Shown here: positions 45,351 through 56,954 of the stretch, piece after piece | How positions within the stretch are numbered: position 1 is the stretch's first letter | Layout: the number at the start of each line of letters is the position of its first letter | Assembly (NCBI RefSeq): GCF_024139115.2 | Contig: NC_085141.1 | Coordinates: forward strand, 175,162,994 to 175,226,993 | Direction of reading: 5' to 3' | Source of the DNA: Armigeres subalbatus | Lineage: Eukaryota > Arthropoda > Insecta > Diptera > Culicidae | Length of the DNA stretch: 64,000 nucleotides | Position numbers and translations under genes: made by a program | The notes under the pieces: generated by a model | Database searches by the model: none | The model's input: the letters and a program-made list of their open reading frames with translations, nothing else | What the model was told of the DNA's origin: nothing

Positions 45351-45898
45351 GTTCGCACCGTTCTGGGAAAAACCTTCAGAAGGTCGCGTTTCCACGTTGC
45401 TATACCTTGACCATTAACAAAAAGGATAGTAGAATCTTTGAATTCTCCATTTCCTCTCAATAATTCTCCTCATATTGAATTGAGCAATCAGTTCGATTAC
45501 TCATAATAAAATAAAGCAAAAGGGGTCTACCTCTAGCCTAAGAGATTTGATTCATGCGATGAAGCAAATAATTCTGCCAATTGTGGTATCTGCGCTGTCG
45601 AGTTTTTAGCTGTTTTTGTGTAACCTTCCGGGACCAAGGTTTCATTTCAGATTGCCAGAAAGGGTTACTGCTGTATTTTGCTGGAATCCTTTAACGATTG
45701 TCATTATTAATAGACGAATCAAACATGCATTATTCAATTCGTTTCAAAGTTTTTAAACCTGTTTCTGTAGAAACAAACTTTGGGCAATTTTCCTCCATCG
45801 TTGCCTATTTTCCTTTTCAATGCAATGAGCAGCAACAAAATTTTGAAAGCTGATCTTCAAATTCTTACTTGCAACAAATCACAAATTTTCGTCATAGA

Positions 45899-46040
45899 GG
45901 TTGCTGACGTTTAATCATCTTTCTGTTTCAAGCGCATGGAAAGGATAGGATTTGTTTTCATCGGGAAACGTTCCCTGGTGAAAACAAATCCTATTATTTC
46001 TATGCACTTGAAAGAGAAAGGTTATTAAACGTCAGCAACC
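45899..46040. repeat. 142-bp imperfect palindrome (MITE-like)
   Basis: GGTTGCTGACGTTTAAT at the left and ATTAAACGTCAGCAACC at the right; arms continue with TTTCAAGCGCATGGAAAG / TATGCACTTGAAAG and AGGATTTGTTTTCA / TGAAAACAAATCC. The target duplication is not clear. Confidence 0.85.
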
Positions 46041-47259
46041 CTTATTGGTGACTTCATTGCCAAACACCGTTCATGTAAAAATGTTCTAAGCAATTCCAAC
46101 GTTCAATTGAATTTGAAGATTGTTCTGCGAGATATTCATTCATTTATTTAGCTTCTATATTCTAAACAGATATTATTTGTGCAGCTCAAAACCGAATTTT
46201 TGAACTCGGCAAAATCAATGTTTCTCCTATTAGTCGCACGGTTTATTACTGTACTGCGCATCTGGTGCGCTGTATAGCGCATCTGGTTGCAAACAATATG
46301 TACTACATGCGCAATGATGCGCTAAAAGTTGAACGCGAATAAAATCAGTTTTTGCGAGATCGAAATGGATCAATCAATTCACATAATAATTTTATCTCAT
46401 GAAATGCCCGTTATGTGTATACAAAACTGTGTTGATTAACTTAAGCGTGCAAACTAACCACCCGCTCAGAGTCTTCGTGCGGTTCGTGTTGCCCTCCACG
46501 GCCGGTAAATCGAATGGAACAGTTTAAGTCTTGTCAACACGGTCGTCGGTCGGGCGTGCGGTTCGCGTTGTTTGTAACTATTTCGTGATAGTTTTGAAGA
46601 AAAAACAGAAATAACAGTTACATCAGCTGAATATTTACTGTTTTTTCTTCTTCAGTAGTGTTCAATTGAATTTATCGCGCAAGTGACGGTAGTTGCGGTC
46701 GTGTGGTGGGCTTTTTTTTCGGTGAATTGGGGCTTATTGAAGCACTTCGTTTGGCTCGGAGTAAAGAAATGAGAAGAAAGTGTTATTTAAATCCTGAATT
46801 AGGATTTCACAAAGTGAAAGTGAAAGAAGATTAGTAGAGCCAATTTTTATTTCAGTGGTGTAGCAGTATGGTGTGTACCGTATGATTGTACCGTATGGTG
46901 CATGTTGAAGACCTGTGCGCCGCTGCGCCATCGGCGGCATGGCCGGATTTTCGCAGCCGGTGATTTTCTCACGTCGCCGCCGCCGTCGAAAATGAATCGG
47001 CGAGCCGCCGCATGAGTATTTTTCACTGCGCCGATGGCTATTGAACGAGCATTAAACCAGTAAGTTAACGAGTTTCGTACTGAGCATTTCTACTGGTTCA
47101 TCCTATTAGAAATACATATTTTCAGTCAGTTTCATATTCTTCTTCTTCATTGGTATTGTCTTATGACAAGTAATTTAATTTGGAAACTCGAAAAGATTCT
47201 TTTTTTTAAAGAACTCCATTTCAAAATACTTCAAATTTTAGTAATCCGTCGAGAATATA
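46041..47259. other. No gene recognised; GC-rich patch 46450-47050
   Basis: A relatively GC-rich, apparently single-copy stretch (GTCGGGCGTGCGGTTCGCG, CGTCGCCGCCGCCGTCG) stands out from the AT-rich surroundings. It might be a promoter or 5' non-coding exon, but no open frame with recognisable content or clear splice pair supports a gene. Confidence 0.3.
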
Positions 47260-48090
47260 GAAGCCCATCGAGAAATCCGCCCGAAGTTATTTCAAGAATC
47301 TATTTTTAAAAAAAATATTCGAATCAGGAAATTCTTTTCGAATTTCTCCTAGAAATACTTCAATTCTTTCAGATTTTTTTCGGTAAGTTTTCCATGATGT
47401 CCATTGGGAAATTAATCAGAAATTTCGTCGAAAATTCAGTATGTTAATGTTTTGTTTTGGTATGATTCTGCGTGAACATCTCGTTTATGTCCAAACACAA
47501 AATTATGTTTCTAACTTTTAATTCATGTTTTCTTCAGAATGTTATGCTAAGAATGCAATAGTATGAATAATCTAGCAACACGTATTGGATATGGTATGAA
47601 AAGCTTTGTTCTTAAGCTCTAGAAACCACAAAGAAAAATAGGTAGAATTGATGATCCGACCCATTGGAATGTTCAGCGTGAATTAACCAAACAAACGGGC
47701 TCCCACTAATTGTCAAAGTAGATAAACACGAGAAAAACAGCTGTTTCGATCTGTTTCACAAAATGCCTTATAATTTACAGAGGACTTTTTATGTGGATTC
47801 CAGAAGAATTTTTAAGGGAGTGTTAAGGGAAATTTCCGAAGGTATTACTGACAAATTCGAAAACAATTTTCCAGGTGGATTCTTGGACGAATGTTTCGGA
47901 AACTACGTGGAGGTATTTTCTGGAGGAATTCGCAATTGAATTTCCGTAAGCAGTCCCAGACAAAAAATCTGGAGAAATTTCCGGGCGTGGAAATTCTATG
48001 TGACATTCAAAAGGAGTTTTGCGGAAATTCTCGAAGTAATTTATGAAGAGTACTTGGAGGAGCTCCAATGAGAATTTCAGAAAACAAATC
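47260..48090. repeat. GGAATTTCCGAAGG-type degenerate repeats
   Basis: Same phrase style as 13760-18030 (GAAATTTCCGAAGG, GGAGGAATTCGC, AATTTCTCC) but sparser; two clusters at 47260-47430 and 47790-48090 flank non-repeat sequence. Confidence 0.6.
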
Positions 48091-48371
48091 CTTGAGAAAA
48101 ACTCTTCAGTGTTTTATTATTGATTAACCTTCAACTATAATAAATGGCATTATTGGAAGCAAGTTTTCAAAAACATTTCATTTTTATTTCACTCGTAATC
48201 TAAAAACATGTATTTGAGTTTACATATTGTACTTTATTAAATTCTAATTAAAAAAACAGCCTGAGAATCGAACTTAGGTCTGTAAATTGTAAGACCTTTC
48301 CGTCAACACTCAACTGTTTCCAGTTTTGGAAACAAGTGTCGATCAAAGTAACATGTTATGAGTTCTGACAA

Positions 48372-48600
48372 TAGGGCACTGCACGGAAACATATCTTTCT
48401 CCCTATAGGGCACTGCACGGACTGCTTCGTCTCTTTCTCGCTGCAAAGAAAGTTGAAAACAACAAGGCCAGTAAACGTCAAAATATATGAGTAACGAAAG
48501 ATAAAGATATGTTTCCGTGCAGTGCCCTATAGGTGCCCTTGTTGTTTTCAAATTTCTTTGCAGCGAGAAAGAGACAAAGCAGTCCGTGCAGTGCCCTATA
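48372..48600. repeat. Interleaved inverted repeats (TATAGGGCACTGCACGGA)
   Basis: Four arms begin or end with TATAGGGCACTGCACGGA: A (48372-48405), B (48404-48470), A-complement (48497-48531), B-complement (48531-48600). The order is A B A' B', not the usual nested A B B' A'. B arms share CTCTTTCTCGCTGCAAAG. Confidence 0.85.
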
Positions 48601-49598
48601 CAAATATATGGTATCGAACTCATTGTGGTGTGTATACACTATATTTCTTAGTTTTCATACCATGTGATATGACAAAAAAAAAGTTTGCTGTTGCATTTTG
48701 AAGTTGCCTTGAAGAACTACCTATGCGGTATGTTTTCGTATGTTTGCATCCTACTATGGTTTGAATCCAAAGAAGAATGAGAAAATCACTTATCATGCCT
48801 GTATACACTCTCAATAGAAGGCATACCGTGACCGTGAGAGACGGCTGCTGTTACGATAATGAAATGATGGTGGCTGCAACCCATGATAAATTTCTTTTAA
48901 TAAGCCCCAATTTGGGGGTCTCCGGTTCTGACGATGCGTTTCAACTTGTTTTACATAGCTAAAAGGAAAAATATGGTCCCCAACATAAAATGAGCGAGAA
49001 CAACGCGTTTTATCAAACCCCATCGGTGGAGGTCGCCTATCTGAATCAGGTTTTTTTTTCAACTTGTATACAAGTGCGATAGTTTTGATTTCATGGCTTG
49101 TTACACACCAAACTTTTTTCGCCGAAATTCAGCATAATTTTGCTGAATTTTGCCGAGCTGAATGATCAGCAATCGTCTCAGCAATAAAAAGTTACTGAAA
49201 ATTTCAGCGAAGTGAACTGTCATTGCAATTGGCAACTATTTGCTGAATCATCAGCAAATCCATAGAGTCGCTGAAATTTCAGTAGATTCGGCCACTATGG
49301 ATTTTGACAACAGCTTGCTGAAATATTTCAGCTAAATTATCCAACAGCTTACATAATTAACTTGCAGGTACCTATTAATTAATGAAGAAATAAAACAATG
49401 TAATTTGCCTGTAAATATATTTGAACATTAATCACAATTTAAAAAGCATGCAGTGAATACTGGATAGATAAGTCCAGGACTGCTCATCGATCTCTCTGAT
49501 TTTTGCCACTGACTCACCAGCTGAAAAGTATTTAAATTTATAACGTGACTGTTCTCCATCAATATAAAGTATGCGGTACAGATCATTGTTTGTGTAAT

Positions 49599-50202
49599 CT
49601 TCTTCTTCTTATTGGCATTACATCCCCACACTGGGACAGAGCCGCCTCGCAGCTTAGTGTTCATTAAGCACTTCCACAGGGGTCCGCGACGTTGAGCATA
49701 AGTACGTTAGGCATAAGGACGTTAGGCATAAGTACGTTAGGCATAATGGACGTTAGGCATAACGGACGATAGGCATAATGTACGTTAGGCATAATGGACG
49801 TTTGGCATAATTCTGCCTTCTTTATGTCATAGGCTGTTCTTTGGGTCATTTTATGCCTAACGTCCATTATGCCAAACGTACATTATGCCTATCGTCCGTT
49901 ATGCCTAACGTCCATTATGCCTAACATACTTATGCCTAACGTCTTTATGCCTAACGTACTTATGCCTAACGGGGTATACCCCTTCCACAGTTATTAACTG
50001 CGAGGTTTCTAAGCCAGGTTACCATTTTTGCATTCGTATATCATGAGGCTAACACGATGATACATTTATGCCCAGGGAAGTCGAGACAATTTCCAATCCG
50101 AAAATTGCCTAGGCCGGCACCGGGAATCGAACCCAGCCACCCTCAGCATGGTCTTGCTTTGTAGCTGCGCTTCTTACCGCACGGCTAAGGAGGGCCCCTA
50201 GT
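49599..50202 (-). mobile_element. GAA-tailed tRNA-derived SINE, split by foldback
   Basis: Minus-strand copy of the 12116 family, tail CTTCTTCTTCTT at 49599. Its 13-bp target duplication TTGTTTGTGTAAT is at 49586-49598 and 50203-50215. The body is interrupted at 49680-49981 by a foldback element. Box B GGTTCGATTCCCGG is intact. Confidence 0.93.
49680..49981. mobile_element. Foldback element of TTAGGCATAATGGACG phrases, 9-bp TSD
   Basis: About 300 bp; both arms are tandem runs of a 15-16-bp phrase (GTTAGGCATAAGTAC, GTTAGGCATAATGGAC) in opposite orientation around a short centre (TTCTGCCTTCTTTATG). The ends begin GGGT in both arms. The flanking 9-bp duplication CTTCCACAG lies at 49671-49679 and 49982-49990. 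Arms made of short direct repeats and a 9-bp duplication are features of Drosophila FB foldback elements. Confidence 0.92.
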
Positions 50203-50974
50203 TTGTTTGTGTAATACTTACAGAAATAAGGATTTGTGCTGGATTAAAAAGAATTTCACACCTAATCACACAGTATGATAACTCAAAATGGCTACTTTTT
50301 TTCTGACGTTTGATAATAAATAGTCAGTCGATAGAATGATCGATCAGTAAAGTATGCTGATTTTCAGAAAACTTTATAATTGCTGATTTTCTCCAGTAAT
50401 TCAGTTTGCTGAAAAACTTTTAAAGAATTTGGTGTGTATGATGCGAAGAAGTTTTTGCCTCTCCTTTATCGTTGTTCGAAAAGATATTTTAGTTACAAGA
50501 TAAAAATTGTCGGTTACTTTTGTTCTGCTGTCCGAAACATGTTGGGTACCAAACTGTCCAATCGTATGTATTTTTTCTTCATTGACATTTAGCACCCTAC
50601 GCCAGCAAAAGATGTTCCGGACAGAGACGACAGCGACAATCTTTATCTTGTAACTGAGATATCTTTTGTTGTTCGTTATCTATCTTATCTATTGAGAGCG
50701 ATTTCTGCAAACCTTGCATCGTACCGGAATCGTTGCTAGGGTGGTGAACACTTTTCCTGTTGATTTATGTTACTTCATGTAAATTCGTGTAGACACAAAC
50801 ATTCACTCACATAAAAATGCAGGAGTTCTACGGTTATGAAGATGTTCGGCCAAATATATCGCGCACAAGCAAAAGACAAAAGACACGAAAAATAGACAAA
50901 GTTTGAATTGACGCGAGTCTTTTTTATGTCACAACTTGCTTGGATCTGTATTTTCATACATCGCTTCCTGATTT

Positions 50975-51159
50975 AAGGCTCCCCCAAACTTAAGCGATTT
51001 CATCGCCGCGACGGCGACAACTAGTCGCCGCGATTCTGTCGTTGGGGCGCTGCAGGCAATTCTCTATTTACGCTTCCACACCAACGGCGACAGAATCGCT
51101 GTCGCCAAGCGATAGGATCGCGTCGCGACTGTCGTGTCGCGTGTGTTTGGGGGAACCTT
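50975..51159. mobile_element. MITE with AAGGCTCCCCCAAAC ends
   Basis: Left end AAGGCTCCCCCAAACTTAAG and right end complement of AAGGTTCCCCCAAACACACG. The interior is GC-rich and also self-complementary (GCGACGGCGACA / TGTCGCC). No open frame. Confidence 0.85.
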
Positions 51160-51299
51160 TACTCCGCCAACCTTATTTTCTTGCAAAAAAAATCGGCCTG
51201 AAAAGGTAATTGAAGATGAGAGATGAGTAGTGATAAAAGACTACCATTATCTTCGTTTTATATTATATGAATCTGATAATTATCATAGGAAGGAGACAG

Positions 51300-51760
51300 A
51301 GCATTAGTGATTAATCATAGATGTAATCATGATTAATGAATAATGGGTTATTTAATCATTATTCATTAATCATAGTCAAACAAAAAATATGATTTAATCA
51401 TTAATCACTAATCGTTAATCATATAATTTTAAATTCAATCATTAATCACTAATCATATTCATAATTGTTTTAAGTTTATTCATTATTCATCAATTTTAAT
51501 CATTGCATACATCGCTTTTATTCATTAATCTTCAATCATAATCATATAATTTTATACCCTTCAATAACCCAATTTGGAAGAAAGGTTACTTGACTTGATT
51601 CTTGTTTCAAAATGTCCAAATTAGCCCCCGATTTATCAAAAGAAGCCCCGCACGACGGTAATCGTTAATCATAATCATTAATCATTGTCAAACATGAAAA
51701 AATCATTAATCATAATCTTGAGTTAAATGATTTAATCATAACCAATTTCATCATTCTTTG
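51300..51760. repeat. AT-rich AATCATTAATCAT phrase repeats
   Basis: Dozens of TTAATCATTAATCA / ATTAATCATAATC words with irregular spacing, interrupted at 51545-51655 by unrelated sequence. Confidence 0.85.
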
Positions 51761-51934
51761 GAAGCTTTATTAATTAACGCTCTGGAAGGAGAATCGAAAT
51801 TTTCGGTTTTTCCGACCTTCCCATGCACTATTTTGAAAGAAAGTTTCCTATCCTACATCATTTTTGATCTAGTTTTGTTACGGACATCTTAAGGGCGGTA
51901 AATATGAGGGAAACTACAAAAGGCGTTTTGCATT

Positions 51935-51954
51935 GGGGGGGGGGGGGGGGGGGG
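51935..51954. repeat. Homopolymer G tract (20)
   Basis: Uninterrupted run of 20 G on the + strand. The exact length may be a sequencing artefact. Confidence 0.95.
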
Positions 51955-52679
51955 CGTTTTGGGGCCTCTTCCCCTAGTACTACTACATACTCTCGCATTC
52001 CTCTCCTTTCCCAACTGACTAAAATGACTTGCCGGCGCCGTTATGACAATACAAGTTGCCAGAATCAGTGGTGTAGCCAGATAAATGATCAAGGGGTGGG
52101 TTTTTTGGTTTCTGAATTGCATTTGATGTATCGATTTCAATGTTTCATCTGTGTTACTGTACTGGTAATAAACTCTATTCAGTTTTTATTCTGACAGACT
52201 TTGCGTCCCGCATCCCCAAATACAATGATTCATTGCGTTTTCTGGCAAGTAAAACATTGAGCGCAATGAATCATTTACCAATATATACACGAATGTCTAG
52301 ACACAACCGATATAGTGCAAGATTATCGCTGTTTTATTGGAATGCTTTACTTAAAGGGATCATTTCCTTGATCATTTAGTATTTGTTGTTTTAAAACAAC
52401 ATTGCACATTTAAGGGTTAAAACAACCGTTTAGAGCATGGACGATGGGAATTCCATCAGTGTTGCGTTTGTTTACACGGTCTACATGCGTAACCAGAGGT
52501 CTATTAGCCCGTTTTAAATTTTGAACAAGCTATTCTTGTATTTTTAATAGAATGTATTTTTATCAAATGTTCAAAACTATGCAAGAAATCTCTGAAGTAA
52601 TCCTTTAAGATTTCAATCGTAAATGAAGATCTACCAGACTGTTTCAAGTATGGTACATATTCCTATGTGTGATAGATTT

Positions 52680-53060
52680 CCCCAGGAAATGAATGGGACA
52701 AGGCCACATAGTATTTTAAGGTCCACAAAAAACATGTATCATATTTGAAACTTCTCGAAAGACCTTTGATTACGGGTGTACGCCTTAAGATCTCACTCCC
52801 GAGATTTCCTTGGATATCGCAAAACATATGCTGTGGTCATATTCTATAACCATGACCATAAAGAGATTGTACCACTTTTGAAACAAGTCGATAGAACTTT
52901 GATTATGCATGTTGACTTCAAACCTCACTCCATATATTTCTAGAATAGTGCAGGATATATGTAGTGATCCCATTTTATACTAAAATCCACGAAAAGCGTG
53001 TACCTCTTTTGAAACTTCGATTCTAGTCGATAGAACTTTGGTTACGCGTGTAGACCCGAG
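52680..53060. repeat. Three diverged ~125-bp tandem units
   Basis: The words GTACCACTTTTGAAAC / GTACCTCTTTTGAAAC, TCGATAGAACTTTG, CCTCACTCC and GAGATTTC recur in order three times. Confidence 0.7.
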
Positions 53061-53260
53061 GTCTTTCTCCACAGATTTCTTGTAAACTGAGACCTTACTC
53101 CAGAGATTTCTTGTTCAACTCTGAGGATACTGGTATATAAAAGTATAATATTGCAATTAAATTGGAGCGAGCTTAAAATCTGTTGAATTGACTCAAGTAA
53201 CACATTTCTATCAAATCTGGTTACAGTTACTTGATTGTGACCAAATTCAGACATATAGGT

Positions 53261-53620
53261 ACACTCAGGATACTGGTCGTAAGACGATCATACGATTCTC
53301 TTTTGAAATTTCGCCACAAGAAAATGTTTTTATTTTCATACGATTCACTAATGGAATGCATTTTATACGACAATCTCATGAAAAATTTTATGTTCGTTTA
53401 AAAAAAGTGTAACCTGGTTTCGAACCGTGGATGTCGTGATTAGGAGGCGTGAGATCACACCACACGCCCACCAACGCTTTAGGGAAACGTCTTGTTGGAT
53501 ATACAATAAAAAAGATTGATTTGACCGAAATATGATCCTAATATTTTCATAGTTCAATTCTTATGAAACATTCTCATAAGTTTGGTCGTATGAAATACTT
53601 ACGACCAGTATGCTCAGTGT
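53261..53620. mobile_element. MITE-like element with ACTGGTCGTAAG ends and tRNA-like core
   Basis: Left end ACACTCAGGATACTGGTCGT and right end complement ACACTGAGCATACTGGTCGT are inverted. In the middle (53405-53475, minus sense) lies a tRNA-like stretch with GGTTCGAAACC. Coding absent. Confidence 0.7.
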
Positions 53621-53964
53621 ATAAGTTGCGACACCTGACTTGGAACATATGTGCTACTCGAGGAATTGTGTTTTACTTCCGAAACATGCAATCATATACA
53701 CATATAACCATATTAGCGGCAGATAAAACGGAACACAAGATTGTCTCTATTCTCTACATATGAAAACAAAGAGTTATCGCTATTCTCTTTTGTTGCTTGT
53801 TTTTTTTTTTGTATTTTTCAGCTACAATTAAACTACTTGACACATCCACACATATCACGAACACAAAAGCAAAAGGCTACAAAAAACACACTCTCATATT
53901 CCTTTCGTGTGGTTTCAGTCAGGAGAGGCTTAATTCAATAACAAAAACATTTCAAACACTAACC

Positions 53965-54220
53965 ATAGAGGAGTGTATGGCGTCAACGCATCTCTCTGAC
54001 GGTTTTGTTCATGCTCTAGGTTCGAATCCTGGTGACAGCCATGGGAGGGGGAAGGGGGTGGGGCATTTTAAAGAGATTGTAAAGGTGTTCGGCCGTACGG
54101 CACACTATTTTTTGTACACACATACACACATATAGCCTAAAGAGACTAATAGAAATTTTTGGATTTGGGCAAAGCTTCTTAGTTGTCGACCAAGTGTGAC
54201 TAAGAAGGACGGCAGGGCTG
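53965..54220 (+). mobile_element. tRNA-headed SINE, head plus 157-bp body
   Basis: A box A-like TGGCGTCAACGC is followed by a box B GGTTCGAATCC at about 54019, then the body 54064-54220 (AAGGTGTTCGGCCGTACGGC to GGACGGCAGGGCTG). The body recurs at 55401-55557. Confidence 0.65.
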
Positions 54221-54334
54221 AATGACCCAAGTATCCCAAAATAAACTATTTTTTCATGCGGTGTGAAAATGGGATTTTAGGGGAACAAATCAATACTTCC
54301 AATACGAAACTGGGACCAGTCTGGGTGCTGGTAT

Positions 54335-55400
54335 AGCGAATCCGCACCTGCGAGAGTGCAAAATGTTGGCTTTGGGGGGGTTGATAGTAACCAACAGTGC
54401 ATCATTGAGACCCATGTGGGCGGCAGCAGTGCGAATCCGCACATGCGGGAGCGCAAAAGGTTGGCTTTGGGGGGGGTTGATAGTAACCAACAGTGCATCA
54501 TTGAGACCCATGAGGGCGGCAGCAGTGCGAATCCGCACCTGCGGGAGCGCAAAAGGTTGGCTTTGGGGGGGTTGATAGTAACCAACAGTGCATCATTGAG
54601 ACCCATGAGGGCGGCAGCAGTGCGAATCCGCACCTGCGGGAGCGCAAAATGTTGGCTTTGGGGGGTTGATAGTAACCAACAGTGCATCATTGAGACCCAT
54701 GAGGGCGGCAGCAGTGCGAATCCGCACCTGCGGGAGCGCAAAATGATGGCATGGAAGTGCGAGGATAGTAACCACCAGTGCATCATTGAGACCCATGAGG
54801 GCGGCAGCAGTGCGAATCCGCACCTGCGGGAGCGCAAAATGTTGGCTTTGGGGGAGTTGATAGTAACCAACAGTGCATCATTGAGACCCATGAGGGCGGC
54901 AGCAGTGCGAATCCGCACCTGCGGGAGCGCAAAATGTTGGCTTTGGGGGGGTTGATAGTAACCAACAGTGCATCATTGAGACCCATGAGGGCGGCAGCAG
55001 TGCGAATCCGCACCTGCGGGAGCGCAAAATGTTGGCTTTGGGGGGGTTGATAGTAACCAACAGCATCATTGAGACACATGTGGGCGGCAGCAGTGCGAAT
55101 CCGCACCTGCGGGAGCGCAAAATGTTGGCTTTGAGGGGAGTTGATAGTAACCAACAGTGCATCATTGAGACCCATGAGGGCGGCAGCAGTGCGAATCCGC
55201 ACCTGCGGGAGCGCAAAATGTTGGCTTTGGGGGGGTTGATAGTAACCAACAGCATCATTGAGACACATGTGGGCGGCAGCAGTGCGAATCCGCACCTGCG
55301 GGAGCGCAAAATGTTGGCTTTGAGGGGAGTTGATAGTAACCAACAGTGCATCATTGAGACCCATGAGGGCGGCAGCAGTGCGAATCCGCACCTGTGGGAG
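54335..55400. repeat. 95-bp minisatellite, about 11 copies
   Basis: The period, measured at the word GCGGGAGCGC, is 93-96 bp. Each unit has TTGGCTTTGGGG with a variable G run, TTGATAGTAACCAACAG, CATTGAGACCCATGAGGG and GCGAATCCGCACCTG. Two pairs of units lack the two bases TG in CAGTGCATC and end TGTGGG, so a two-unit higher-order block has been duplicated (about 55020-55210 and 55210-55400). Because 95 is not a multiple of 3, long open frames on both strands cycle through all three frames and are artefacts. Confidence 0.96.
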
Positions 55401-55557
55401 CATTTTAAAGAGACTGTAAAGGTGTTCGGCCGTACGGCACACTATTTTTTGTACACACATTCACACATATAGCCTAAAGAGACTAATAGAAATTTTTGGA
55501 TTTGGGCAAAGCTTCTTAGTTGTCGACCAAGTGTGACTAAGAAGGACGGCAGGGCTG
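55401..55557 (+). repeat. Second copy of SINE body flanking the minisatellite
   Basis: 157 bp, same length as and nearly identical to 54064-54220 (CATTTTAAAGAGA...GGACGGCAGGGCTG). It lacks the tRNA-like head and fuses directly to the last 95-bp unit. Confidence 0.9.
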
Positions 55558-55847
55558 GGTAGATCAGTCATGTGATAGATCAGTTAAAAAAATGTCACGC
55601 AGCTTCAAATATTACGAAATATAAATTGCATTTTATCGTCTATAAATTAATCAATTTTTTATTGAAAAATTCTTTGGAATGTTTTTCCCAAAATTTCCAA
55701 TTCCTGGAGTTCCTGAGAATATCCGATGAAGTTTGGTAATGGATAGTCTGTGATCATGATATTTTGTGAGGTTTCCTAGTAAGTAGTTCCAGAGCCAAAA
55801 CTGTGTTCGACGGGACAGTTCATCAAATGACATTTTGTCGAATGAGG

Positions 55848-56282
55848 TTTTTTTTATTCATATATTTATGTGCCTACTCTGCATTCTTTACCGCTACTGT
55901 GCCGTGATCTACTATGGTATTCTGCTGTACAGAATCCACACAGTTATTGTTGTCGTCGCCAGTCCATTGTGTCTGTTTGTCTAAGTCGAGGGGGGGGGGG
56001 AGTTTTCCGAACTTTTTTTTTGGAAAAAAAATCTGGAAATGTTGTCTCCGGATGGGGGTAATGTCCAACTGGATCCGAGTAACGTTGAAGGAATGCCTCC
56101 GAGAAAAAGAAGTTGTCAGTCGCCATCAGGCAGCCGTGACGGTAAGGCGCGTACCCCAAACGCCACCTTATGGGCTGCGGATCCGGCGACTGACGAGGGT
56201 TTGGTGGAGGGACTGGAAATCGAACCCATGACCATTCGCTTATAAGACGAACGTGTAGCCAACTACGCTACGGGACCCCCCT
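55848..56282 (-). mobile_element. tRNA-derived SINE with Ile-like head
   Basis: In minus sense it begins GGGGGTCCCGTAGCGTAGTTGG with a TAT anticodon-like loop (CGTCTTATAAGCG) and a box B GGGTTCGATTTCC, then a body and an A-rich end near 55855. The stems are imperfect, so it is a SINE head and not a tRNA gene. A G-rich run (about 12 G) lies at 55990-56001 (+). Confidence 0.65.
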
Positions 56283-56954
56283 TCCGAATGACGTTTAGTC
56301 GAATGACATTTAGTCGCAAGGACATTTGGCCGAAGGGACATTTAGTCGAATGGAAATTCAGTCAAATGGTCATTTAGTCGAAAGGACATTTTGTCGAATG
56401 GACGTTTAGTTAAAAGGACATTTGGCCGAATGGAGATTTACTCGAATGGAAATTCAGTTGAAATTGCTTAGTCGGCAATAGGAAATTAGTTAAATGGATA
56501 ATTCTTCAATAGATTTTTGGGTGAATTTTAATAAATAATTCACATAATACATGGATCGATTGGTTAGAAGAATTCAATGGACGTGAGAAAGTTCAATTAG
56601 CAGCGGAAGAAACGAATACGGGAGCCAATGAGGGGTTTTCACCTAAGCTAGCAGAAACTTGTGGAAACCCTTAAAAAAGCCTACAGAAATAGCAAAATAT
56701 TGGGTGCTGATGGTGAAATACCCTTTATTCTATTTTTTGTTTTTGATATCAATGTTATTTTGCCAATACTTCATCGTAGCCGGCATTGAAACATTTCTTT
56801 GATTGACATTTTGTCGAATACATTTGGTCAAATGACATTTCGCCGAAAGGACGTCTAGTCGAAGGGGAATATTGACGGATGGAAATGGTTTTCTTATTAT
56901 TTTCAATGATACTTTCTTTCACTCAATATTTATACAAAAAGTAGTTCGGTATAA

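Larger units (their letters stand above)
49102..50437. mobile_element. MITE-like element with TACACACCAAA ends
   Basis: Termini TACACACCAAA (49102) and TTTGGTGTGTA (50437) are inverted. Both flanks are rich in TTTCAGC/GCTGAAA words (e.g. AGCAATCGTCTCAGC; GCTGATTTTCAG), forming imperfect long arms. Without the SINE at 49599-50202 the element is about 0.73 kb. No coding content. Confidence 0.75.

Noticed and set aside
54277..55472. Open frames of ~150-225 residues with repeated MRIRTAAALMGLNDALL or LALGGLIVTNSASLRP
   Set aside because: The 95-bp minisatellite is read in cycling frames on both strands; no independent coding evidence.
56205..56282. Possible tRNA-Ile (minus)
   Set aside because: Anticodon-like loop is present, but T and acceptor stems are mismatched and a SINE body follows.
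56660..56720. Reverse-transcriptase-like wording in the foldback middle
   Set aside because: Only about 15 residues resemble an RT motif, with stops on both sides; no catalytic motif found.
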